In this document: one piece after another, positions 40,801-52,800 of the stretch
Numbering within the stretch: position 1 is the stretch's first letter
How the letters are laid out: every line of letters starts with the position of its first letter
Assembly (NCBI GenBank): GCA_949130485.1
Contig: OX422196.1
Span: forward strand, 3,516,889-3,580,888
Length of the DNA stretch: 64,000 nt
Reading direction: 5' to 3'
DNA from: Agelas oroides
Lineage: Eukaryota; Porifera; Demospongiae; Agelasida; Agelasidae
Made by a program: the position numbers and the translations under genes
The notes under the pieces: model-generated
The model's database searches: none
Told to the model about the DNA's origin: nothing
Seen by the model: only the letters and a program-made list of their open reading frames with translations

Positions 40801-43800
40801 GCCTTATATGATTTTCACTTACTCATGTTAACTACTGCCGACTACTGTGGATTCTCAAGAATCCCCCTGCTGGCTTCTTAATGAAGTAGGTGCGAACATA
40901 CAGCTACTTTATAAAGTGTGCAACAGAGGATGGGATCAACTAATGTATTGTAGTTGAACGCTCCTTCACACCACTTCACGGTGTTCGTAAGCTCCTGTGA
41001 GCACAATAGAATGGTATCAATTTCACTCATCAGACATGGTTATTTTTGTTTAAACAGGCAACAGTAGTTATTTCCATAGTCCAGTGTTGTCCTTGACTCT
41101 CCTCCCAGACTGACTGGACAGCTCTCATGTCTGCATCCTCTAGAGGTCACCTTCCTATTGTGGAGAGACTGCTGGCAGCAGGGGCCCAGCCTAACCTGCA
41201 GAAGAAGGTACTGCTAGTTCAGTGGGGGTGGGAAGTGATGCAATCAACAAAATCACTTGGTATAGACTAATATGTAAGCAAAGAGCCGCCTGGTTTTGTC
41301 AATAATGGGGTGTGACTCTTGTCCAACTTACAGTGCATTTCACCAGTAACGACATGCTTATCACTAACAGCCAATCTGTACTCAGACTGTAGTTGTGCCA
41401 CTATAGACATTCAACTTGTTACCTAACTAGGAAGAGAGCGCAGGTCACTGAGTGCAGCATGTAACCTCAGTGTTTGCTCACGTATGCGATTACTGTATTT
41501 TCTCGAAGAGTTTAGTACGTACATGTATATCCCAAAGACATTACATCAGTCAGCAAAGTGCCAATATAGACTGTAATAGTATGTATTGTAGAAATGGGCA
41601 GTCAGGCAGTAGTAATGAACATCAATCACTGAACTGCAGTATTGTATGACTTATTATCACGACAGCCTGTTGTACTTCCATTTTGTTGCGCTGATACTCT
41701 AATTTTCAAGCATGAGAATAGTTTACCACTGAAATAATTGTATGACTGTTCCACTTGAGTTGGAATTCCTGTCATAGCTCCATGTTGCCATGGAAACAAC
41801 ATCATTATGAGCATAATACAATGGTACCTTCAACCATTAGGCATGGTTGATTTTCGTTAAGCAGTCACAGTTGTGAACCGACAAAGTTAAACACAACAGT
41901 TCAGCCTCAGCTGTCCTTCACTCTCCTCCCAGGATGGCTGGACAGCTCTTATGGCTGCATCCTCTGGAGGTCACCTTCCTATTGTGGAGAGACTTCTGTC
42001 AGCAGGGGCCCAGCCTGATCTGCAGGAGAAGGTACTGCTAGTTCAGTGGAGGTGGGAAGTAGAGCAATCCCTTGTTGTAGACTAGTAGTAAGAAATGGAG
42101 CCACCTGGTTATGTCAGTAATGAGATGTGACTCTTGTCCAACTTACAGTACATTTCACCAGTAAGGACAGTACTAACAGCCAATCTGTTCTCAGACTGTA
42201 GTTGTGCCACTATAGACATTCAACATGTTACCTAACTAGGAAGAGAGTGGAGGTCACTGAGTGCAGCATGTAACTTCAGTGTTTACTCATGTATCTGGTT
42301 ACTGTATTTTCTCATTTGCTCAATCATTTTTGTTTAGAGCCACGGATTGTTAATCTATTCTCCATTGTATGAGAAGTTTTGTTTACATAGTCATTGTAGT
42401 CACTTTAATTGCTAACAGTTACTCTCAGCTGTTGGTGGAAGTAACAGGATGATTCTGCATGTGGTGCACATTTCTGTGAAGCAATGAGGCACTGTTTTAG
42501 ATCCAGTTGATATTAGTTCATTCTCATCATCTGAGTGAGCTCCTGTTGTTGTCGTCCCACTCCAGGATGGCTCGACAGCAATGATGTACGCCTGTCAGGA
42601 GGGTCATGAGCATGTGGTGGAGGCACTACTAAAGGGAGGGGCCACTGTGGACATTCAAACGAAGGTAGTACCAGTCATTACTTGACAGTAGTAGTAAGAA
42701 ATGGAGCCACCTGGTTATGTCAATAATGGGATGTGACTCTGGTCCAACTTACAGTGCATTTCACCAGTAAGGACATGCTTATCATCAGTAGCTAGTCTGT
42801 TCTCAGAATGTAGTTGTTACCTAACTGTGAAGAGAGTGCAGGTCACTGAGTGCAGCATGTAACTTCAGTGTCTACTAGCTCACGTGTATGATTACTGTAT
42901 TTTGTCATTTACAAAACCATCCAACCTAGAGACGTAACTATTGAACCACAGACTGTGCATTCACTTTCCATTGTTATGGTAGTTAGAGCCAAATAGGTAC
43001 TTGTCAGCCTCCATTGTGTGAGAAATTTTGTTATCAAGTCACTGTAGTCACTATGGAAATGAAAGGCACTGAAGTGCCAAACCCTTGGCGCAGCACACTC
43101 TCTCATGCTTGCCATACGCATTCTGTTTTGTTCCTGCCTATGCACAGTTTGCTCAAAGGTTTCAGACTCTCTCATGCTTGCTTTGTGCATTCTGTTTTGT
43201 TCCTGCCTATACAAAGTTCACTCACGAGTTTCTGACGCTCTTTCACAGACCTTGTGCAACATATCTTTAGCTTTCCTAGCTGATTTCACAATATCTGATT
43301 CTACTGATCTCACACTATCTGATTCTACTGATCTCATACGTTTCATAGCTTTCTCTCACAAATTACACTCTGCTTTTCGTTTGGATCGAAAGACATGATC
43401 ACAGCATTCACATGTCTTCCGTCTTACAGGTACAGCAGCTTTACACTGCGGGCATACCTTTGTTGGAGGCATACTTACTGCCAATGGCCAATAATCGAAC
43501 TCGCCAAGAGCGTCTCTCCCAAGAGCAAAATCGCCGCTAGCCACGTGGTCCAGATTCATACGCATGCGCGTTTTCCGCGGAGTAAAAAATGGCCGACTTA
43601 TCATGTAGGCCTAGCCGTACCAACAGGAAACGCTCTAGCTTCGCAACGAAGCATTTTCAGAGAAAATCGCTTAAAATTTTCGACCTTCATCCGCCGCTGA
43701 GAAGGTTAGTATCGTTTGTGGCACAAATAATCACGTATAAAGTGAGATGTTGAGTAACAGACACACAGACAGACAGACAGACAGACAGACACACAGACCA

Positions 43801-46800
43801 AGTACCGTAACCCTCGCTCCGCATGCGCGCCGAGGGTTAATAACAGGATGATTCTGCATGTGGTGCACATTTCTGTGAAGCAATGAGCCAACAATGTGAG
43901 ATCCAGTGGATATTAGTTCATGCTCTTCATCTGAGTGAGCTCCTGTTGTTGTTGTCCCACTCCAGGATGGTTGGACAGCAATGATGTATGCATGTCAGGA
44001 GGGTCATGAGCATGTGGTGGAGGCACTACTAAAGGGAGGGGCCACTGTGGACATTCAAGAGGAGGTAATAGCTTGACAGTAGGTCCTCCTCCATTATACC
44101 CACATACATATATAATGTTAGAGTTATCAAACTGCCTTGTACCTAGTACAAATTGTAGCATATCCCGGAGGCACTACAACAAAGAAGTTGTCATCAGAAC
44201 TGCAAAGTGCTACTACACTACATAACACTGTAGTACTGAAACAGTGAGAATCAGTCACTGAACTGTTTCTGTAGTCAGGTGAAAAGGCACTACTGTATGA
44301 CAGTACCATCATGACAGCTTTTCCACTCTTGTTTGATTGTTTTGCATTGAAAATCTAGCTTTCAAATGTGTTTACCATTGAAGCCCTTGTAAGAATGCAC
44401 CACTTGAGGTGGAATTCCTGTCATATCTCCATGTTGCCATAGCAACAACATCATTATGTGCACTATACAATAGTAACCTATCCTCACTCATCAGACATGG
44501 TTATGTTTTGGTAAACAGGTCACAGTGGTGGGCCAACAAATGCCTTGTACCTAGTGCAAACAGATTGCTACACATTCAATAAATTGGTTCTTATCATGTT
44601 CAAACTAAGTGCCAATACACTCTGTTATAGTGTTGCTGCACTGTAGTAATGAACATCAATCATTGGACTGACAGCTGCTACTATTGTATGGCAGTATCAC
44701 CGTGTAAGCCCTTTTCACTCCTTTTACGTTGATAATTAGCTACTGCTAGTTTTCAGATGTGAGTGTATTCTTCCCTAAGTGACAACAAAGTATAGAGTAG
44801 AGCTCTTGTAATCAACTGAATTACATTGATAATGGATGTGTTGTTCACTATTGTGAAAAATGAAAACTCTATAAAAGCTGTGTACCCTAAACCAATTATA
44901 CACCACATGTCCCATCACTAGAAGAATGTACCACTTGGGGTGGAACCCCTGTCATGTTGCCATAATCTAATGTGAGCACTGGTAACTTCCTCAGCCATCA
45001 GACATGGTTACTTTGTTGTCACACTGGCAAGGGTTTATTTGAGGAATAGTAGCCAATAAAAAGGTATCCATATTTCTCTCCTCCTCCTCCTCCAGGATGT
45101 TGTTACTGCTTTGATGATAGCTGTCTACTATGGTCATTCACACATTGTTGAGGTCCTCATCAGATTCAAACCTGATGTCAACCTTCAGATCAAGGTGGGT
45201 GTGTTGACATACTGTAGTGTATGTAGTGCATGTGTGTGCTGTGCAGTTACTTGTTATATATGATAGTATCTATATATACAAATGCCCTTTTGTTGGTCAG
45301 GGGGACTGGATCTTTGGGATGCACTAAGATCTGGGATCCAGTCCCCCTCAACCAATGAAAGGGCATTGTATACCGGATCCCCTGCTTGGATTGTGGGATG
45401 ATGTATGTTGGCCAGAGTGGGCGTGCCCTAGAAGTCCGCAAGAAGAACACATGCAAGCCCTCACAAACTCTGATGCAATGACCTCGGCCTTAACAGAAAA
45501 TGCTATGGACACTATGCACATGATAGCATGGGAAGACGTAGAGGTCCTAGCCTCCAACCCTCGCCCCCATTAGCACTGTGCCATTGAGGCCTGACACATT
45601 CAGTCTCAACCTCTGCCGATGAACAGAGAGGTTGGTCTTCTGCCCCCTGTTTACAACAAACCAATCAACAGACTCTCTTGAATTTCCATGTTCTCTGTCT
45701 ATGTAAATTTGTCACTGTAGTTTATGTTTCCAATTGTCACCCATTTCTGGTTTATATGTGTATTTAAGTGGTCTTTGTAGCACATGTTGTATACCACTGA
45801 AGAAGACTGCTGATTAGCGTGTCGAAACATTGGGTGTCAATTTTAAAACTTGGATACTGTTTGCTCAAAAGAACCCAAACATGTAATATTATTGGTAGCA
45901 TACAGTTATGTATTAGCTGTGATGTATTTTAGTCCTAGAGTTTCTCTCCCTGCTAGCTCCTGTTCCATGGCTGTCTAGAACAAGAGATACTGTCAGCAGC
46001 TGATCAGTTATTACTAACCTCTATCACCAATGTACAGCACTTGGAACTAACAAACCCCTGCGAGTTTTTATGCGAAATTTCTTGTTATGATTTATCGAGA
46101 CGCCTTACCTAAATGTTTAGCTTTTATCGCATGTTAATAGCTTGCTTGCAATCAGAGATAGAATACTGGCAAAAGTTAGCTGCTACTTAGAAAAGCTGAA
46201 GAAGCATTTTCGTTTGCATGGTACTGGATGCCTTTATGTGGGGGCCTATGTCTGTATGGGTGCTTATAAACACAATGTGGTTGCTGTAATGCTTATCTTC
46301 ATGGGTGGTTATTTTGTATAGGTGAATATTGAAATGAAAGGTAAAATTTTCAAGCTTATAGAGTATTTGGAAAGCAAAAAGAAACCCTGGACATGCTTCT
46401 CTTCCAAACAGTCATCCTGGCATTTGGCTGCATGTCCAGGGTTTCTTTTTGCTTTCCAAATACTTTACAAGACATTTAGATACCTGTAACTGAGCTGGGG
46501 CTTTTTTTTTTTCACTCCTCTTTCGTTCTCTCTCTTTAATGAGAAATGATTAACCTTTAATTTATGGGCCGAGTTGTGAGAATGTGTAAGCAGGCCTGTG
46601 TATTCAATCATACATCTCAGGCTATGATGTTGAAATCAAACAAAAGTGCAGCCAAATTAAAAGAATTGGGCCTCTTCCACTCAAGTATATAGATGCTACT
46701 AAAATACCAATTTTATTGTTGTTAAATCATGCTTTTCAGATCAAACTAGCCAAAATAATTGCAACCAAAAAATATATATTGTAGCTACAGCATACAAAAT

Positions 46801-49800
46801 CAGCTACTAGTGTTTAACAGAAAGTGAACCATTAATTATGTTTACAGGTTAAACTACTAACTGACTCCTATGCACTTCAAATTTACAGAACCATGCATAC
46901 TCAAATTGACAACCAACCATAACAGTACTCAGACTGGATAGGAGCCATTATTGCAGCCGCCCCAAATTTTACATGTGCAAGAAAACAACAACCCAATGAA
47001 AGCAAAAAAGATGGTTGGAGCCCATAAACTGAGTTTGACTACATCGCGATAGTACGGGTCATACTGAACATTGACATGCTGACACACAAACAGACTGACT
47101 GATTAACACCTCTTGTGCATACAAAACCAGGGTAATCTCTCTGTCCGGTTTATCTTGAGGGCACAAATCCATGCATGACAACACAGAATCTTCAAAACTT
47201 GCCATACAATCTCTTCACAATGCACCACAGCTGTTGCAATTTTAGTTGAGTGCCATTTCATTCTTCTCACGTGGTACTGTACTTAAATTGAGCAATTCAT
47301 TACACCTCACAGTCATCAGTACCATGCATCTTAAGTATGTATGCATACTTTGCATATGGATGTTAACCCACCAGCCTGGGCTGTCTAGACTGTGCTCCTG
47401 GACTGCACTACTAGGCTGACCTTTTCTTACTTTCTTGTACTCTCATGCAATGCTGTGTGGACTATGCAAGATAATGCAATGTGATGCAGGAATGAGATCC
47501 TCATCACACACTTTATACAACTGGGTGTGAACATATGCCGCTGATTATAAGAGCATGTGCATGCAGGTACCATCTGTGGACCTTTGCATGAGGTTAATTT
47601 TCAAGCAGTGCATGCACAACCACAGATAGGAAGCCTGAATCTTTGCTATCAGAAGTACTTATGGTGCCTTTACCAACAACAGGATGGAGAAACAGCTCTG
47701 ACATTTGCCTGCAAGAAGGAAGACCCGAGGAGTGTGGAGCTGCTACTAAAAGCCAGTGCTGACCCCAACCACACGACCATGGTAAGTACTGTGGGAAAAC
47801 AGCCTCTCCTTCAGCTTATTAACTTTGTAATTTTTAACTTTAAACAACAATTGAATCATGTTTTTGCTGTAGCTATTTACCAGGAGCAAAAAGTAATCAG
47901 TTACCTGACCTTTTCACATCAACTGTGCGTACCTAGCGGTAAATTAAGTTATCAAGTAGGTGGAAACATACCCATGACCTTTGTCTTGGCCAGTGTGAGA
48001 AGTAATATTTTCCATAACACTAACTGTCAACCACATAGTTACATGAATGTCTTATAAAATACAGCAAGACTGTGAGAAATGGGTATTTAGCACAGAAACT
48101 ACTGCATGAAATAAGTACTCATTCTTACCTTTGCAGGATGGACAGACACCCCTGCTGATAGCAACAAGGAAAGGTTCCAGAATGATCATAGCTGCACTGC
48201 TGGAGGCTAATGCCAATCCCAACTTTATGCTAAAGGTGTGGTTTATGTTGTTCAATTTTTACCCACTAGTGAAAATGTAGAACATTGTGGGGGGTTAGCT
48301 TGAGTGAGCAGTGCAGAGCAGCATCATTTGGTTAGCTATTAGCCTTTCCACATGCAGATCATGTCTGAGGCTAAAAGGGATTATCACTCTCTATTGTCTG
48401 TCAGCACAACGCCCTACATTAGCTAGATAGTTTAGAGAAGTTGCCATGCATACAGTGAATAACTTACCACTACCAGTCCCGTTTAAACTGAGCAGTTTCA
48501 TCCATTAACATGAAGTGGTTTTCTAAAGCATATTAGGGCATTTACAAAGTTGCCCTAAACCGATTTGTAAACTGATGTGGAAGCAGTTTAAAATGACAGG
48601 ATAGTCACAGCGGGCATGTTTTATGATATATATCGTCAAATTATTTCTTGCTCAGAATTTCTCCAAGCACAACAAAACCTACTGAACACAAACAGAGAGG
48701 GTATTCATATAATTTTATAGCTTGTTATGTACACACACACCATGCATGTGTACATCCTGATAGACACTGAGCAAAAAAAAAAAATCTCCACTATGAAGTA
48801 CTGTAGTGATTTAGCCCTACTGCTGGAGGTACATGTTTATAAACTGTAGGGCAACTCAAAGCATTTCACTGCTATGGTGTGTATACCTTGGAATGTTTTT
48901 TTTCTTTGTTGTTGAGTTATAGCATAAGGTGATGGTACACTATATAGCAACCTACCACAAGAACCACAGTGCAAGTCATTCATATCTGCATGCACACAGT
49001 ACTTGTAAAGTGATTCACTGGTCATTGCAACTAATATTTGTTTGTGTGGTTGGCAGAAACACGAAATTATTCATGATCTAGATACTGCTATAACACAAAG
49101 GAGTATTGGAACCCGTGATTGAATGTATCCAAGTTGTTAAAACCTTTGAACTGTCGGTCAAAAAAGGTTTGAGTTCCACCAGCCACCACTGGAGAAAGTT
49201 GCTCTCTCCACTTGTCACCCTGGGACTTTGGGTCTCCACACCATACTTGGAGAGGTATAGTCAATGCTGCTATGAGTGTTTGCCCCAGCTTCAGGAGTTA
49301 GTTTGTCTAGCACTGCATGGCCCAGTATTCCTGAAGTAGTACTAATTAGTTGGCCAGGGTAGCATATCCTCTTGGGTAGCTCCTTACATTTTTCTGTACT
49401 GCTGACATGACTAACAGAAATTTGTACTACTGCTAGGATGGAGTAACCCCTCTGATGCTGGCATGTGATGAGGGCAACATTGAGATGGTGGATCTCCTCC
49501 TCCAGTACAGTGCCGACCCCAACCTACAGCAACCGGTCAGTAAAATATAAGTACTATACAGTACCTGTTCTGTTTGCTGGGAGGTCTTTGCATGGTATGT
49601 AGTTATAGTGTATGGAAGCATTATGCAGGTCCATGGTACAAACATATCAACACTTCACATTCTTGTTTGAAATCTTTTATTGACAGTAGCATTTCAAAGG
49701 TTTCACATCTAAAAATTGCTGTTGACACCCAATATTGGAAGAAAGTTTTCTACTATTCGGCAGAGAGACTACCGTAGTGTCCCGCAAATACGCCCCCCCT

Positions 49801-52800
49801 CGCGCATAAGCCCCCCCCTCTGCATTTTTAGCGCAAAGTCTTGCAGAGGTATTTTATTCCCGTGCATAAGCCCCCCCCCCCCCCCCAACTATATATGGCT
49901 GTTACCAAAATAATTTACTAACAACTATGTGTGGCAGTCCCGTGTAGAAATCGAAGGTTATTCTGTCGCGTATTTCGATCACATTGCTGTGTTTGAAGTG
50001 CCATATCGCTGAACTTCCCTTAAGGGCGGGGCTCATATGCGCTTCGTAGATTCATTAGATATTCAATTATTCATGCATCTTCGAAGCACGTATGAGCCCC
50101 GCCCTTAATGGAAGTTCAGCGATATGGCACTTCAAACGGAAGTCGCTAAGTTGACCCAACCCCATGTGGTGACGTCAGAGGTTCAAAGATTAATTTGCAC
50201 TGGCTCCTTACACATGCGCACAACTGCATGCGCTCAACTGCATGCTGCAGAAAGCTGTACTTGATGCGCTGGTTGTCTGTTGTTGGCTAAATGGTTAAGG
50301 GTTAGGGTTAGGGTTAGGGTTAGGGTTAGGGCTTGGGGCCAGGGAATGGTACTTTTTTTTCCCTCTGGTTTATAAGTGTGGTGAACACCTGTCTTCGTTG
50401 GCTCGGTATCCTTAAGTGCGCGCGATGGGTTAGTTATGGATATTCAATAGATGACGTAACCGCATGGAGTTGGGTCAACTTAGCGACTCCCAGCTTCAAT
50501 CACAGCAATGTGATCGAAATACACAACAGAATAACCTTTGATTTCTACATGGGACTGCCACATGTATAAATAACATCATTCCAGATAGCAACTGCAAAGT
50601 TGTCAAAATTAATGCGTTCTCTTCTTCTATCTGGACATGAAGTTGTGGGCGGGGCACCGGAAGGGAGGGCGTAATTGCAAGAGAAAATGTCGCATCCTGC
50701 GTATAAGCCCCCCCCTGCGCTTTCTACTAAGGCTAAGGTTGCAAAAGGGGGGGGGCGTATTTGCGGGACACTACAGTATATGTATATGCCCACTTGCACT
50801 TACAATACAGAAGGATAAGCTTACTGTGGGCTACATTCCCACCGAGATCTATCTAAGACAAGGGACACAAACACCATAACTGTTGTTCTCATTTGTTGAC
50901 TCTTGCACAATACGTACATGAGTCAGCACACATTGCCAAGAATAGCCTCACTTCCCAGCATTCTGGAGGCTAACCATGAATGGATTTTGCAATATTGCAC
51001 AATTGTATGGTGGGTTGTTACACAGAGGATGCTATCAAATTACATATGGAGGGTCAAAATCGGGTGTGCATGGGTGCTTGTCTGTACAATCAACAGCAGC
51101 ATAACCTGCTTAAGCTGGAAAAAGAATGCTGGAAATATAGTGTCTTAGTCCTGGCCCTTGGCTAAAACTTAGTACTTGATAATGATTAGTGTGTTTACTA
51201 GGACTACGCATGCGTATGATGCCTCGCGCCGCTCCAAGCGCCATGCGCGGATGGGGCGCGCGGCGCAGGTGTCAGGCGTTGCTCGTCTAGTGGGAGTCCA
51301 AAGAACAGTACAAAACAACGGTAACGTGAAGAGTGAGTCTAAATACCTGGCTTGTGAACAATCTCCAATACGTGCTTTCTACTTTGAACTCTTTCTTGTT
51401 CTTCTGTCGCTCTCTTAGCTTTCTACGGTGGGCTGACTTCTTTGCTTTTTTTTTTCCTCAGAGTCGGCAGCCGTCGGCTGCGTTCAGCACTCATTTGTGC
51501 ACTTCGCTCCACAAATACGTACGTTGCGAAGGGCCAGTCGCGCTGTCCTCCCCGTCGTCCGTCGGCAAGAAACGTCGTCCCAACTTCGTCGTGTAATGCA
51601 CGTATCCGATATCCTGCCTGGGCGTGAGCACAAATTGACATTGCGAGCGTTGACCTCAAATTGACATTCCTAAGGCTAAGCGATACCGCAAACTGACATT
51701 CCTAAGCGTGACCGACACGTACGTACGTACGCACGCACGTACATTGCGAGAATAGATCCCTCATTCAGAGCCTCGCGCTAATGCGCTCGGCAATAAGTGG
51801 ACTTGTGACCACTTTCATCTGCGAGCAATAGGCCTATACAAAAGATATGTCCAACTGATATCTATCTCTACAGCAAACTGGACATACTGCTCTGATGTTA
51901 GCTGCTAAAGTAGGTCACCTGAATGTTGTTAAGAAGCTCATCACCAATGGAGCTAGGCTGGATATTACAGACAAGGTGAACTCTCTGAGCACTACAGGCA
52001 TACACTGCACACAGGTAGCCTCGTTCCCAGGCCCTGCGCGCGTTCGTCGCTTGCAGTACGAAATTCGCGCAGAGGGCCTGGGCTCGTTCATCACGTGATG
52101 CGTGCCGCAGCTTACGTTACGACCCTTCTACTAGAATCAATGATGTCATAGATGAGCTAGCGCCTTGTTTACCGTTGAAAGAGGCCCCCCGAGATCACAG
52201 TAATGGTGCGTGGGAACTTACCTAAGTGTTAAAAGTCTCGGCAGCGCAAGAGCACAAGCTGCCATGCTTAGGTGGATAGTAGACGTCTATATTCAGATAC
52301 CTTGGCCACATCGTGTTACTAGGTCGAACCTGGATTTCGGCTCCTTGTCTTCAGCTCGAGTTGACTATTGTAGTCTACCGTACGCGCATGACCTGTTCCA
52401 GGTTCTTCCAACTCATTTGTGGTGATCTCTGCAACACAGCGATTTTGCTATATCTGGTGTGACGTAAAATGACGCCTGCGGCACGCATCACGTGATGAAC
52501 GAGCCCAGGCCCTCTGCGCGATCGCGAATTTCGTACTGCAAGCGACGAACGCGCGCAGGGCCTGGGAACGAGGCTAGCACACAGGTGCATGCTCAACATG
52601 TGACAATGCTGTGTAGCTTGTCAGCTAACTGTTGCTTGTATTGCCACTGTCAGCTCACAGCTTCCCATACTTGACTTGTATGTATTGAGATTTGGGAAGC
52701 AGTTAAAAACTATGATCAACTTGCTATGTAATTTACTTAGCTACAGATTGACTTTACACAACTGCAACATAATGTGTAAAATTCATGAAACATTCTTTAA

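Larger units (their letters stand above)
49773..50774. mobile_element. TIR element with TA edges, nested palindromes, right copy only
   Basis: Ends TAGTGTCCCGCAAATACGCC / GGCGTATTTGCGGGACACTA with C/G runs inside. An inner inverted pair, about 49931-49994 and 50503-50565 (GTGGCAGTCCCGTGTAGAAA), is itself split by a ~145-bp palindrome. No transposase. Confidence 0.75.

Noticed and set aside
45790-45835. Hammerhead ribozyme (CTGATTAG ... GAAAC)
   Set aside because: The core should read CTGANGAG with a stem before GAAAC; the A/T change and lack of a stem rule out a working ribozyme.
50294-50330. Chromosome end
   Set aside because: Only about six TTAGGG units and the gene continues on both sides; an interstitial tract inside a transposon.
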